DNA of 64,000 nucleotides from contig CAXBAF010000006.1 in NCBI GenBank assembly GCA_963973795.1, positions 61,691 through 125,690 on the forward strand, read 5' to 3'. The DNA comes from UBA1926 sp002337215 (GTDB lineage: Bacteria; Planctomycetota; Phycisphaerae; Phycisphaerales; UBA1924). The notes under the pieces are model-generated. The model had not been told where the DNA came from. It made no database searches and saw nothing but the letters and a program-made list of their open reading frames with translations. Position numbers and translations under genes: made by a program. This document shows, piece by piece, positions 25,405 to 34,688 of the stretch; the first letter of the stretch is position 1; each line of letters opens with the position of its first letter.

Positions 25405-26064
25405 GTGAAGACCACCGTGACCGCTATCGCGCTCGCCGCGACCGCAGCATTCGCCGCCGCCGACGTCCAGATCACAGAGATCTGGACAGGTCTTTCGGGC
25501 GCCGACGGCACCGAGGACTGGATCGAAGTCACCTGGAACGGCCAAGGCACATTCGATACGGGCTCCATCTTCTACGACGATTCCAGCGCCGATCTCGGTG
25601 CTGCCGGCCAGCTCGACAGCTTCATCCTGAGCTCGGGCGAGTCCGCCATCTTCCTGCTCGACGCCGATCCAGCGAACGGCGCGGCATTCGCGACCGCCAT
25701 CGAAGAGTTTCTTGCCATCTGGGGCAACGTCAGCAACGTTGGCTATACAAACGGCGGCGGCGGCCTCGGCCAGGGCGGCGACACCGCCAATCTTCTCGAC
25801 GCCGCCGGAAACGTTCTTGACAGCCTGAGCTACGACGCCAGCGGCGATATCGCGACTTTTGAGAAGGTCAACGGCGTTACACGCCTCTCCGTCCTTGGCG
25901 AGAACGGCGCGTATTCGTCCGACCAGTTCGAGAACACCAACGGGGTTTTCGGGGCCGAAACCTTCGGCTCCCTCATCGGGTCGCCCGGCGTCGTCCCCGC
26001 CCCCGCCGGCGCCGCCCTCTTCGGCCTCGGCGGTCTCGCCGCCGCCCGTCGCCGCCGCGCCTGA
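25405..26064 (+). CDS. secreted lamin-tail-like protein with CTERM-type sorting tail
   Basis: 219 residues, GTG start after AAGGGAGAT. There is a short signal peptide (cut near AAFAAA). The mature part begins VQITEIWTGLSG and DWIEV, the opening of lamin-tail (LTD) domains. The C-terminus is VPAPAGAALFGLGGLAAARRRRA: a proline motif, a short hydrophobic helix and an Arg cluster, the tripartite plan of PEP-CTERM-like tails (here the VPAP variant). An exosortase would be expected elsewhere in the genome. A good terminator follows at 26093. Confidence 0.82.
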   Translation: MKTTVTAIALAATAAFAAADVQITEIWTGLSGADGTEDWIEVTWNGQGTFDTGSIFYDDSSADLGAAGQLDSFILSSGESAIFLLDADPANGAAFATAIEEFLAIWGNVSNVGYTNGGGGLGQGGDTANLLDAAGNVLDSLSYDASGDIATFEKVNGVTRLSVLGENGAYSSDQFENTNGVFGAETFGSLIGSPGVVPAPAGAALFGLGGLAAARRRRA

Positions 26065-26092
26065 TCGCCGAACGACAACGCCGATCGGATCC

Positions 26093-26116
26093 AACCCCGG
26101 CAACCCCGGGGTTTTT
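26093..26116 (+). terminator. Rho-independent terminator after the CTERM protein gene
   Basis: An 8-bp stem AACCCCGG, loop CAACC, CCGGGGTT that runs into TTTTT (the T-run partly overlaps the stem), 29 bp after the stop at 26064. Confidence 0.85.
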
Positions 26117-26241
26117 CGTGCGCCAACGCTTCCCGGTCCCACCGATGTGAACACGATCTGTGCGCGCCAGATTCTGAAGTATCAATCTCTATTCGGATAA
26201 GAATATCTCCAGAGCCCATCTCGCGCTCTCTACCATCGATC

Positions 26242-27813
26242 GTGCGATACAAACCATTCCGCTTCGATCCGACACGAGCCAACCAGCGCGACTTCCCCCG
26301 GATGCGACGCATCGCATCCGAGATGGGCTACCGCCCCGACGCCTCGATCATCAAAGGTCTCGTCGACGCACGCTGGTGGCCCATCGTCTCCGTCGGCCTC
26401 GGCCCCATCCTCGGGTCGTTCACGTTCCTTGCCGCTGAGACAGCCCTTCCCGGCAACGAACACCTCAACGCCGACGCCCGGGTCATGCTCGGCATTTTCG
26501 TGCTCACCGCTTGGTACTGGATCACCGCCGCGATCCCCCCGTTCGCCACTGGCGTCCTCATCATGGGCCTCGGCGCACTCTTCCTCGGATACCCCGCCAA
26601 GGACGGCCGGCCATTCGCCGTCCCCGCCGGGGGATCAACCATTACCGACTGGACCGACTTCATCGCGCCGGCCGCCGCGCCCGTCGTCATCCTCATGCTG
26701 GGCGGCTTCATCCTCGGCAAGGCCGCGCACAAGACCGGTTTCGACACCCTCCTCGCCCAAGTCCTGCTCACCCCGTTCGCCGCGTCCCCGGCCCGCCTGA
26801 TCCTCGGCGTCCTGCTTGTCACCGCCTTCCTCAGCATGTGGATGAGCAACACCGCGACCGCCGTGATGATGGTCACCCTCGTCGGCCCGCTCTGCTTCTC
26901 GCTCGACAAGAGCTCAAAGCTCCGCCGCGCGCTCCTCCTCGCCGTGCCGGTCGGCGCCAACGTGGGCGGCATCGGCACCCCGATCGGCACGCCCCCCAAC
27001 GCCATCGCTTTCGGTGCGCTCAAAGCCGCGGGCGTCGAGCTCGACTTCCTCGGCTGGATGCTCTTTGCGGTCCCCGTCGTCGTCGTGCTGCTGCTCGTCG
27101 CGTGGGCGGCGCTGCTCGTGTTCTACAAGTTCACCGACGACGACCGCGCCAAGAGCGCATCGCTCGAGATGCCGCCTCCGCAACGCGGAGGGCTCGCCGC
27201 CGTCGTCACCGCGATCACCTTTGGGTTCACCGTCTTTCTCTGGGTCACGAGCCCCTGGACAGGCCTCCCGATCGCCGCTGCCGCGCTCGTTCCGCTCATG
27301 GTCTTCACCGCGTCGGGCATCATGTCCCGCAACGACATCAACACCCTCGAGTGGGACATCCTCCTGCTCATCGCGGGTGGGCTCGCATTGGGCAAGGGCA
27401 TGGAATCGACCGGACTCGCCGCCTGGCTCGTCGATCAGATCCCCCTCGCCGGGCTCCCCGCGATCGCGGTCATTGTCGTCATCAGTTCGATGACCCTGCT
27501 CATGTCCACGCTCATGAGCAACACGGCAACGGCGAACCTCCTCATGCCCATCGCCCTTGGCCTCGCCGGCGCCGCCGCGACAACCGACGGGGGCGAATCA
27601 ACGGTCCCCGTCGTCCTCTCGCTCACCCAGGCGGGCATCGCCGTCGCACTCGGCGCGGGCCTCGCGATGGGTCTCCCCGTATCGACCCCGCCCAACGCGG
27701 TCTCCTTCGCCGCGGGCGGTCTGTCTGTGTTCGACTTCCTCCGCATCGGCGCCATCATCGGTGTCGCTGGCCTCGCCGCGACGTTGGTCGTCTGCATGCT
27801 GCTCGGCGGATGA
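26242..27813 (+). CDS. DASS/SLC13-family anion symporter
   Basis: 523 residues with about 11-12 membrane helices. Two SNTATA motifs (LSMWMSNTATAVMM and STLMSNTATANLL) and two paired glycine/proline loops (GTPIGTPPNAIAF and GLPVSTPPNAVSF) mark the inverted-repeat substrate and sodium sites of divalent anion:sodium symporters. Substrate is a di- or tricarboxylate or sulfate; the sequence alone does not say which. The start is a GTG at 26242 without a clear ribosome site; an ATG at 26302 is possible, and the first 35 residues are a non-conserved basic cytoplasmic tail either way. No partner gene is adjacent. Confidence 0.85.
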   Translation: MRYKPFRFDPTRANQRDFPRMRRIASEMGYRPDASIIKGLVDARWWPIVSVGLGPILGSFTFLAAETALPGNEHLNADARVMLGIFVLTAWYWITAAIPPFATGVLIMGLGALFLGYPAKDGRPFAVPAGGSTITDWTDFIAPAAAPVVILMLGGFILGKAAHKTGFDTLLAQVLLTPFAASPARLILGVLLVTAFLSMWMSNTATAVMMVTLVGPLCFSLDKSSKLRRALLLAVPVGANVGGIGTPIGTPPNAIAFGALKAAGVELDFLGWMLFAVPVVVVLLLVAWAALLVFYKFTDDDRAKSASLEMPPPQRGGLAAVVTAITFGFTVFLWVTSPWTGLPIAAAALVPLMVFTASGIMSRNDINTLEWDILLLIAGGLALGKGMESTGLAAWLVDQIPLAGLPAIAVIVVISSMTLLMSTLMSNTATANLLMPIALGLAGAAATTDGGESTVPVVLSLTQAGIAVALGAGLAMGLPVSTPPNAVSFAAGGLSVFDFLRIGAIIGVAGLAATLVVCMLLGG

Positions 27814-27903
27814 AGACCACCGGCCCCGTCGAGTAATGACGCGCACAGTCGCCCCCGACGGTGACGTGACGCGGTAGCAAGCCGATCCCGACCCGGAAAC
27901 CAA

Positions 27904-30423
27904 TCAGTCCCCGGCTTCGTCCTCAGCCGCGAGATCGTTCCTCGCCCGCACGCGAGCGAGCGCCTCGCGGGTTTTCCGCGAGGGGCCCGCGTCCGGGCCG
28001 ATGGTCCGTTCAAGGTCGTCGAGCGACCGGGAGAGCAAGGCCTCTGCCTCGGCGTCCCGGCCAGGGTCGCCGAGATCCATGATCGATTCACCGAGCGCCG
28101 ATCGCGCGATCGCCGTGGTGAGGTGCGGCCCCCCAAGAACACGGATCGAATCGTCAACGACGCGCCGAAGGATGCCAGCCGCCTCCTCAGCCCGGCCGCC
28201 ACGACTCAAAAAAACACCAAGGTTCAGCCGGGTGGAAATCGTGTCCGGGTGATCGACGCCCAACGCGCCCTCCTGCATCGCGAGCACCGCCCTGTAGTCT
28301 GCCTCGGCCTCCGCTTTCAGACCCGCGCGTTCCTTCGCGACCGCCGCGTTCATCCGGGCCTTCAGCGTGTGCGCGTGCGTCGGGCCATAGATCTGCTCGG
28401 CGACCTCGGTCGTCCGCGAATACCACCGGTTCGCTGACTCATGATCGCCCGCTCGGCTGCTGAGGATCGCCATCGTGTTCAGCGTCACCGAGACCGCAGG
28501 CGTGGGGTCTCGGCGATCGATCACTGCCTCCGCGGAAGGACGGAGCAGGTCCAGAGCGCCCGCGTAGTCCCCGGCTTCCGCACCGATGATCGCACGCTTG
28601 TTGACATTATGAAGAAGGTCGTCATCACCCGGCTCCAGATGCGACGTGAGGATCGCCGACGCCGCGTCGAGCCGCGGAGCGGCCTCGCCGAGACGACCCT
28701 GAGCGAGGAGAATGCCGCCCATCGCGTCGAGCGCTTGCCCGACGGCGAAATGGTCCTCCCCGAGCGTCGTCGTTCGGATCTCGATCACGCGTTCCATCCG
28801 CGAACTCGCGTCATCGAAACGCGCCTGTTCGCTGTCGATCACAGCGAGCCCGAACAGCGTGTCCGCCATCTCCGTCGAATCGCCCTTGCCCAGCCGATCC
28901 CAAAGTTCTTCCGCCGCCGATAGATGGTCCACCGCCCGGTCCGTCGAACCGATCGCCGCGTACACCGAGCCGACCCGATGCTCGAGCGGCGCGCGCACCG
29001 CGTCGATATCGACTGTTCCACCGCGGAGCCGATCGTGCGCGCGGTCAAGGACCTCCGTGAGCAGCCCGGTATCCCGCCCGCGAGCGTTCGCGGGGTCGAT
29101 GGTGCGCAGCATGTCGTCGAGAAAGAGCCCCACCTGCTCTGCGATCACACGATGGTCGTGCTCGGCACGCACGGCATCCGACGCTCGCTGATACGCCGAC
29201 GCAACAAAGATCCCAGCGCCGATCAGCGTCAGAGACACCACCGCGGCGACGCCCGTCGCGAGCGGATGGCGACGCAAGAACATCGCTGAGCTGTACCGGG
29301 CCGACGGCTCCCTCGCGAGGATCGGTCGGCGCGTCCGAAACCGGCGCACGTCCTCCATGAGCCGGTCGGCGCTGGAGTACCGCTCCCGCGGGTCCTTCTG
29401 AATCGCGCGCCGGACGATCAGATCGAGATCCCCGCGGAGGCGCAGCGCCCACCGGCTCGCCCCCGCGTCGTCCATCGCCGCCCGGCTGGGAGGCGTCGGA
29501 TCGGTCTCGCACACAACCCGCTCGGCCTCGGCCCGTGATCCCGAAACCCGATAGGGGCGAGAACCTGTGACCATCTCGTAGAGCAGCAGCCCAAGCCCAT
29601 ACACATCCGTCGCCTGGGTGATCTCCTCGCCGCGGATCTGTTCCGGCGCGGCGTACTGCGGCGTGAGCGGGCGGTTGCCCGCCTGCGTCAGATCCTCGGC
29701 CGTGTCATTCAGAAGTTTCGCGATCCCGAAGTCGAGGAGCTTGGGAGTCCCATCATGGGTCACGAGCACGTTCGCCGGCTTGAGGTCACGGTGCACCACC
29801 ATGCGTGCATGCGCATACCGGACCGCATCGGCGACGCGCTCGAACAACGCCAGCCGCTCATCGAGACCGAGCCGCTCCACGGCGACGTCGAGGCGTTCCC
29901 CATCGACGTGCTCCATGACGAAGTACGGCACACCGTCCTCGCCGACCCCGCCATCAAGAATGCGGGCGATCGAAGGGTGCTCGAGCTTCGCGAGCAGCCG
30001 ACGCTCGATCCGGAACCGCTCTCTGGCCTCCTGCGTCGTGAGATCAGCGGGCAGGACCTTGACCGCGACCGTCTGCTCGTACAGCCCGTCCGCGCGCCGC
30101 GCCCGGTAGACCCGGCCCATCCCTCCCGATGCGATGGGCTCCAGAATCTCATACACACCCAGCCGCGCACCCAGCAGCGGATCGGGCCCCGAATCCTCGC
30201 TCGGTGCGAACGCCTCCGCCGGATCATGCTCGAGGAACCCCATCGCCGAACCCGAGGCCTTCCCGAGGGACTCCGCCAGCGCAAGCGCCTGAGGCGAATC
30301 GGAAAGGTACTCGCGGATCAGCCGCTCACGCTCGCCCGCGGGCTCGTCGCCGAACTCGTCCATCGCACGGAACACCCGCTCCCATGCCTCGCTCCGCGCG
30401 GTACCGGTCCGCTCATCGTGCAT
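27904..30423 (-). CDS. membrane Ser/Thr protein kinase with TPR-like repeats
   Basis: 839 residues. The kinase domain has the glycine loop IASGGMGRVY (98-107), ATP lysine 122 in VAVK, HRDLKPAN with catalytic Asp213, and DFG at 231-233, so it should be active. One transmembrane helix follows at about 388-410, then a TPR-type helical repeat region to the end (for example LDRAHDRLRGG, ALDAMGGILLAQGRLGEA), predicted outside the cytoplasm. The ATG at 30423 is chosen because the kinase gene overlaps the ECF sigma gene by 11 bp there; the frame extends upstream into sigma coding sequence. Planctomycetes carry many such ECF-kinase pairs, with the kinase likely acting on the sigma factor. Confidence 0.9.
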   Translation of the reverse strand: MHDERTGTARSEAWERVFRAMDEFGDEPAGERERLIREYLSDSPQALALAESLGKASGSAMGFLEHDPAEAFAPSEDSGPDPLLGARLGVYEILEPIASGGMGRVYRARRADGLYEQTVAVKVLPADLTTQEARERFRIERRLLAKLEHPSIARILDGGVGEDGVPYFVMEHVDGERLDVAVERLGLDERLALFERVADAVRYAHARMVVHRDLKPANVLVTHDGTPKLLDFGIAKLLNDTAEDLTQAGNRPLTPQYAAPEQIRGEEITQATDVYGLGLLLYEMVTGSRPYRVSGSRAEAERVVCETDPTPPSRAAMDDAGASRWALRLRGDLDLIVRRAIQKDPRERYSSADRLMEDVRRFRTRRPILAREPSARYSSAMFLRRHPLATGVAAVVSLTLIGAGIFVASAYQRASDAVRAEHDHRVIAEQVGLFLDDMLRTIDPANARGRDTGLLTEVLDRAHDRLRGGTVDIDAVRAPLEHRVGSVYAAIGSTDRAVDHLSAAEELWDRLGKGDSTEMADTLFGLAVIDSEQARFDDASSRMERVIEIRTTTLGEDHFAVGQALDAMGGILLAQGRLGEAAPRLDAASAILTSHLEPGDDDLLHNVNKRAIIGAEAGDYAGALDLLRPSAEAVIDRRDPTPAVSVTLNTMAILSSRAGDHESANRWYSRTTEVAEQIYGPTHAHTLKARMNAAVAKERAGLKAEAEADYRAVLAMQEGALGVDHPDTISTRLNLGVFLSRGGRAEEAAGILRRVVDDSIRVLGGPHLTTAIARSALGESIMDLGDPGRDAEAEALLSRSLDDLERTIGPDAGPSRKTREALARVRARNDLAAEDEAGD

Positions 30424-31003
30424 CACTGTCTCCGATCCCGCCGCCATCCCCCGCGGCGCTGAGTTCAAGGAGCAGCCAGGCGCGGGCGGAGTCCCAGTCA
30501 CGCTTGATCGTCGCGGGCGAGACGTCGAGCATCCGCGCGGCACCTTCCACGCCGAGACCTCCGAAGTACCGCAACTCAACGACCTTTGCCCGGCGTGGGC
30601 TGATGTCCTCCAGCCGCGTCAGCGCGTCGTCGAGATCCACAAGGTCGAGCAGGGTTGGGTCCACCGCGAGATCGCCCGGATCGATCGCGACCCGACGCCG
30701 ACCACCACCCCGCTTGAGGCGGCGCCGGTGCCTGGCGTGGTCCACCAGGATGCGGCGCATCGTGTTCGCGGCAACCCCGTAAAAATAGGTCTGGTCGTCC
30801 CAACCCGCAGACCCCTGGTCGATCAGCCGCATGTATGCCTCGTGCACGAGCGCTGTCGGCTGCAGCGTGTGGTCCGCACGCTCATGACCCAGAAACGAGC
30901 CCGCGAGCCTCCGCAGTTCGTCGTAGACGACCCCGAACAGACGGTCGGCGGCGCTCGCGTCCCCTCCGCGGCCCGCCCGCAACAGCACTGTCGCCTCCGT
31001 CAT
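30413..31003 (-). CDS. ECF-type RNA polymerase sigma factor
   Basis: 196 residues. Region 2 is present (YDELRRLAGSFL, YFYGVAANTMRRILVDHAR) and region 4 (RRAKVVELRYFGGLGVEGAARMLDVSPATIKRDWDSARAWL, seen as the helix-turn-helix) is typical of the planctomycete/Verrucomicrobium ECF subfamily that lacks its own anti-sigma factor. The start is the ATG at 31003; the frame continues 11 codons upstream without family similarity. It overlaps the kinase gene by 11 bp, so the kinase is likely its regulator. Confidence 0.9.
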   Translation of the reverse strand: MTEATVLLRAGRGGDASAADRLFGVVYDELRRLAGSFLGHERADHTLQPTALVHEAYMRLIDQGSAGWDDQTYFYGVAANTMRRILVDHARHRRRLKRGGGRRRVAIDPGDLAVDPTLLDLVDLDDALTRLEDISPRRAKVVELRYFGGLGVEGAARMLDVSPATIKRDWDSARAWLLLELSAAGDGGGIGDSDAR

Positions 31004-31207
31004 ACCGCTCACACGCAGACTCCATGTACAAACCAACCGCCAGCCACCATCCGACAGCCTACACGCAACGCCGGGCCTCTTAAGTTTTTTTCACACCACA
31101 TGAGCCCGGTGAACGCCGGTTGTCGCCAGGTGTCCCGAGATCGTTCAGCGGATCAGCGGGCGTGTGTCCCGAAGAAACCGCTGGCCCAGACTGAATCGGA
31201 GTACACC

Positions 31208-32881
31208 ATGATCCGCGATACACGTGTTCGCAAGCTCACCGCCGTCATGCTCGCCGCGCTCGCAGGCACCGCCGCCGCCTTCGATGTTGAGTTCACATAC
31301 CAGGGCTACATGGAAGACAACGGCGCCGCGGTCGAGGGGCCGAGCGATGTCCCCGTCGTCTTCCAGCTCCACACCAGCCCGACACTCGACCAGCCGGTCG
31401 GCGGACCCGTCACCAAGAACCCAGGCGAGATCGATTTCTCGGACGGCCTCTTCTCCGCCGATCTCGAGTTCGATGTCGCCGCCTTCGACGGCTCGCAACT
31501 CTGGCTCGAAGTCATCATCGATGGGAACACCCTCGCCCCGCGTCAGAAAGTGACCGCCGCGCCCTTCTCGCTCGCGACCCGAGGCCTGACCGTCACCGAT
31601 GCCGGCGATGTCGGCATCGGCATCAGCGACCCGCAGAACAAGCTCCACGTCGATGGGTCCGTCCGCGCCGGAGGCTTCCGCGCGATCGGGGGACCGAACA
31701 GCATGAGCTTCTTCAACCCGAACGGCGAGACCGCGTCCTTCTTTTTGGCATGGCAAGACGACGTTCCACGCCTCCGTGTCGGAGGGAGCGGCCCCGGCTC
31801 GAACGGCGGGTTCGACATCCAACGCATCGGCGACGCCACACTCCTCCGCATCGACGGAGACGGGAACCTCGGCATCAAAGAGAAGAACCCCAATCTCCGC
31901 CTCACCATCGACCAGCAGGGCCTGGGCATCAACAACCCCAGCTCGCAGACTCTCACGTTCCACACCAACAACGCCGAACGCATGCGGCTCACATCAAGCG
32001 GGCTGCTCGGCGTCAACACCTCATCCCCGATGACACTCCTCGACGTCGACGCGACCGATTACGTGCTGCCCGCGAACGCCGACGGCGCCGCCGAGTTCTT
32101 CTATTCAACGGGCCTTCCCTTCCCCGGCGCGGCGCCGGACACCGACAAATCAACGGTGGACATCGTCCGACTTGGGGGGCTCTCCGGAACCAGCGCGCTC
32201 GACGTCTACGCCGAAGAGGCCCGCGCTGCCAAGTTCGTCAGCGATGAATCCGTGTCGCCCACCGTCGAGATCCAGAACCTCCAGGCCGCCACGGCGCTCA
32301 AGCTCCTGTCGTTCTCGGGCAACGGCCCGATTCTGGATATCGAGATCCCCGGGCCGGGAACCTTCAACTCCGACTACGCCGTCTTCCGCAACTCGGGAGG
32401 CAACCAGGCGCGCATCGATCGAAACGGACGCGGCTACTTCAACGGCGGCACCCAGACAGGCGGCGCCGACGTCGCGGAGTGGTTCGCCGTCGAGGGCGAA
32501 GCCGCGCAGTATGAACCGGGCGACCTGCTCGTCATCTCCACCGAGTCGGACCGGACCGTCACCCGATCCGCGGAGCCCTACAGCACGCTCGTCTCGGGTG
32601 TGCACGCGACCAGGCCCGGCGTGCTCCTCACCGAGCGCCACGTCGACGCCGACCACTCCGACATGGTGCCCATGGGCGTCATCGGCGTGATCCCGACCAA
32701 GGTTTCAGCAGAGAACGGACCCATTCGCAGGGGCGATCTGCTCGTCTCGTCGAGCACGCCGGGGCACGCCATGCTCGGCACCGACCGAAGCAAGATGCTC
32801 GGCGCGATCATCGGCAAAGCCCTCGAAGACTTCGATCAGGCAGGCACAGGCGTCATCCGCGTCATGGTCACCGCCCGCTGA
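31208..32881 (+). CDS. secreted tail-fibre-like protein with trimeric repeats
   Basis: 557 residues with a signal peptide (MIRDTRVRKLTAVMLAALAGTAAA). The N-terminal domain (FTYQGYMEDNG to RQKVTAAPFSLA) is the common planctomycete and Bacteroidetes tail-fibre leader; the middle has repeats of the type DVGIGISDPQNKLHVDGSV, GDGNLGIKEKNPN and LLGVNTSSP, a coiled trimeric fibre pattern; the C-terminus has GADVAEWF and a beta-rich knob. Probable surface fibre or adhesin. The ATG at 31208 has CGGAG 7-8 bp upstream and starts the signal; the long frame upstream is not used. Confidence 0.78.
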   Translation: MIRDTRVRKLTAVMLAALAGTAAAFDVEFTYQGYMEDNGAAVEGPSDVPVVFQLHTSPTLDQPVGGPVTKNPGEIDFSDGLFSADLEFDVAAFDGSQLWLEVIIDGNTLAPRQKVTAAPFSLATRGLTVTDAGDVGIGISDPQNKLHVDGSVRAGGFRAIGGPNSMSFFNPNGETASFFLAWQDDVPRLRVGGSGPGSNGGFDIQRIGDATLLRIDGDGNLGIKEKNPNLRLTIDQQGLGINNPSSQTLTFHTNNAERMRLTSSGLLGVNTSSPMTLLDVDATDYVLPANADGAAEFFYSTGLPFPGAAPDTDKSTVDIVRLGGLSGTSALDVYAEEARAAKFVSDESVSPTVEIQNLQAATALKLLSFSGNGPILDIEIPGPGTFNSDYAVFRNSGGNQARIDRNGRGYFNGGTQTGGADVAEWFAVEGEAAQYEPGDLLVISTESDRTVTRSAEPYSTLVSGVHATRPGVLLTERHVDADHSDMVPMGVIGVIPTKVSAENGPIRRGDLLVSSSTPGHAMLGTDRSKMLGAIIGKALEDFDQAGTGVIRVMVTAR

Positions 32882-32923
32882 TTGGCCCGAACGAACGAGC
32901 CCACACCGAAAGGAAGCACAGTG

Positions 32924-33340
32924 ATGCGCACGCAACACACGCCCAAACACCTTGCCGTGATCGCCCTCCTCGCGACGGCAGCAGCCGCGAGCCCCGAGAT
33001 CCCCTGGTCGTCCATCGACGGAGGCGTCCAGACCATGACCGGCGCGGCGTACATCCTCACGGGAACCGTCGGCCAGCACGACGCAACGCCGTCGCACTCC
33101 GCCGCCGGAACCTACACGCTGCGAGGCGGCTTCTGGCAGCCACCCATCGTCGCCACCGACGGAGGCTGCAACCCCGCCGACATCGCCGAGCCGTTCGGGA
33201 CGCTCGACCTGGCGGACATCGCGGCGTTCGTGTCAGGCTTCACAACGATGGACCCGGCCGCCGATCTCGACGAAAACGGCGTCTTCGACCTCAACGACAT
33301 CGGCGCCTTCGTCGGTGCATTCACCGCGGGGTGCCCGTAA
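32924..33340 (+). CDS. secreted protein with C-terminal dockerin-like repeats
   Basis: 138 residues, starting at ATG 32924 (GTG at 32921 is adjacent) after AAAGGAAGC. A signal peptide (MRTQHTPKHLAVIALLATAAAAS) is followed by a short beta-rich segment (SSIDGGVQTMTGAAYILTGTVGQ, TYTLRGGFW) seen in many planctomycete proteins, and a C-terminal pair of dockerin-like repeats: a degenerate one (DIAEPFGTLDLADIAAFV) and a more canonical one (DLDENGVFDLNDIGAFV), ending GCP. It lies 43 bp after the tail-fibre-like gene and is probably cotranscribed. Function unknown. Confidence 0.78.
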   Translation: MRTQHTPKHLAVIALLATAAAASPEIPWSSIDGGVQTMTGAAYILTGTVGQHDATPSHSAAGTYTLRGGFWQPPIVATDGGCNPADIAEPFGTLDLADIAAFVSGFTTMDPAADLDENGVFDLNDIGAFVGAFTAGCP

Positions 33341-33347
33341 CACAACC

Positions 33348-33384
33348 GGTTCCGGCGTGCCGAAAGGCGGGCCGGAGCCATTTC
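33348..33384 (+). terminator. probable terminator hairpin
   Basis: Stem TCCGGC (33351-33356) with GCCGGA (33371-33376), an inner GCC-GAAA-GGC hairpin, and a short ATTTC tail, beginning 8 bp past the stop of the dockerin-like gene. The T-run is weak, so this is moderate. Confidence 0.5.
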
Positions 33385-33454
33385 TACGAACACTTGCTCA
33401 CGCCTCATAGGCGCCAAACCTCGGCCCGATCGATCCAAGATCCGCGTCCGTCAA

Positions 33455-33540
33455 TGGGCCCGGTGGGACTTGAACCCACACTGGGGTTACCCCCAAGCGG
33501 ATTTTAAATCCGCCGCGTCTGCCAATTCCGCCACAGGCCC
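33455..33540 (-). tRNA. tRNA-Leu (anticodon UAA)
   Basis: 86 nt on the minus strand starting GGGCCTG at 33540. The acceptor arms pair (GGGCCTG with CGGGCCC, one G-U). The anticodon stem is GCGGA/TCCGC with loop TTTAAAA, anticodon TAA. A long class II variable arm (TTGGGGGTAACCCCA) and T-arm GTGGG-TTCAAGT-CCCAC identify leucine. The discriminator is A. CCA is not encoded. Confidence 0.96.
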
Positions 33541-33640
33541 AACACCAGCGATCGGCCCGGAAGCCTCCGATCCGCATCGCCCGGCGAGTCTACCCGAACC
33601 ATCCCCGACCCACACCCGCCATAAACACCGTCCCCGCCCC

Positions 33641-33669
33641 TTGATAAACCGACCGGCCCCGCCAAAACT
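33641..33669 (+). promoter_or_regulatory. candidate promoter upstream of rpsP
   Basis: TTGATA (33641-33646), a 17-bp spacer, and AAAACT (33664-33669) resemble a sigma-70 promoter. It would give a leader of about 150 nt, which contains a strong GGCCCC/GGGGCC hairpin near 33705-33720. Weak -10, so low confidence. Confidence 0.35.
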
Positions 33670-33818
33670 TCAGGCCCGGCACCCCGTGTCGGAACCCAGT
33701 CCGCAGGCCCCGTGGGGGGCCATACTCGGGATCCTCGGAGCGAACGCCGCCCCGCCCGACGAGCATCTCGCCGACGCGATCAAACCACGCGCCGGCACAA
33801 TACCCACAGGAGACCATC

Positions 33819-34436
33819 ATGGTCCGCATCCGCATGCAGCGCTTCGGCCGCACCCACCGCCCCTTCTACCGCATCAACGCCATTGACATCCGCACCCGCC
33901 GCAACGGCAAGGTCGTCGAGAACCTCGGCTGGTACAACCCCATGGCCAAGGAAGGCGAGCAGGGTCTCCTTCTGAAGGAAGACCGCATCAAGGACTGGCT
34001 CTCCCGAGGCGCCCAGCCCAGCGACACCATGATGGACATGCTCGGCAACCACGGCCTCCTCGACGAGAAGATGAAGGCCGCTTGGGAAGCCGGCCGCGAG
34101 AAGGACCGCAACCGCGTCACCTGCAAGCAGGCCCACGCCAAGGCGCAGGAAGCGCTCAAGACGCTCGAAGAACTCGCCAAGGATTCCGACGCCGACACCG
34201 ACAGCCTGATCGAGAAGGCGACCGCCGCCGTCGCCGCCGCCAAGCGGGCGATCAGCCAGGGCCGCGTCGCCGTCGCTGAGTCGGCCCTCGCCGATGCCGA
34301 GGCGGCCCGCGATGAGCTCAAGAAGGTCGACGACGCCAAGAAGGCGGCCGACGCCGCCGAGGCCGAGAAGAAGGCTGCCGAAGAGGCCGCCGCTGCTGAG
34401 GCCGAGAAGTCCGAAGAAGCTCCCGCCGAGGAATAA
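33819..34436 (+). CDS. rpsP: 30S ribosomal protein S16 with long C-terminal extension
   Basis: 205 residues; bacterial S16 is usually 80-100. The core (MVRIRMQRFGRTHRPFYRI, NGKVVENLGWYNP, RIKDWLSRGAQPSDT) occupies about residues 1-81 and is unmistakable. Residues about 85-205 are an Ala/Lys/Glu-rich, coiled-coil-like extension (DAKKAADAAEAEKKAAEEA and similar) that is not part of the ribosomal fold. A strong AGGAGA site precedes the ATG. S16 binds 16S rRNA and is needed for 30S assembly. The usual operon partners rimM and rplS are absent here; trmD lies 1.2 kb downstream beyond a reverse-strand gene. Confidence 0.95.
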   Translation: MVRIRMQRFGRTHRPFYRINAIDIRTRRNGKVVENLGWYNPMAKEGEQGLLLKEDRIKDWLSRGAQPSDTMMDMLGNHGLLDEKMKAAWEAGREKDRNRVTCKQAHAKAQEALKTLEELAKDSDADTDSLIEKATAAVAAAKRAISQGRVAVAESALADAEAARDELKKVDDAKKAADAAEAEKKAAEEAAAAEAEKSEEAPAEE

Positions 34437-34561
34437 GCCCAGGCGGCCGAGCCGCCACGGAATCACTGACGGCTCCACCGAGTCGTCGGAGGAGAGCGCG
34501 GAGGGCCGAGAGGCCCGCGTCCGCAAGGGCGACTCCACCGCGATCGGGTAGGAACAAGACG

Positions 34562-34592
34562 CGCCCCGGGGGTCATAGCCCGGGGCGTTTTT
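34562..34592 (+). terminator. Rho-independent terminator of rpsP
   Basis: A 9-bp stem CGCCCCGGG / CCCGGGGCG with 8-nt loop and TTTTT, 126 bp past the rpsP stop. It shows that rpsP is transcribed separately from trmD. Confidence 0.9.
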
Positions 34593-34688
34593 CTTTGCGA
34601 CTGAACGCTCTCCCCGGTCCGCGCGCAAGAACGGCCGGGGCACCATCGCACCCCGGCCGCATAAGAGAGTCCATTCGATTCGTCGCGG

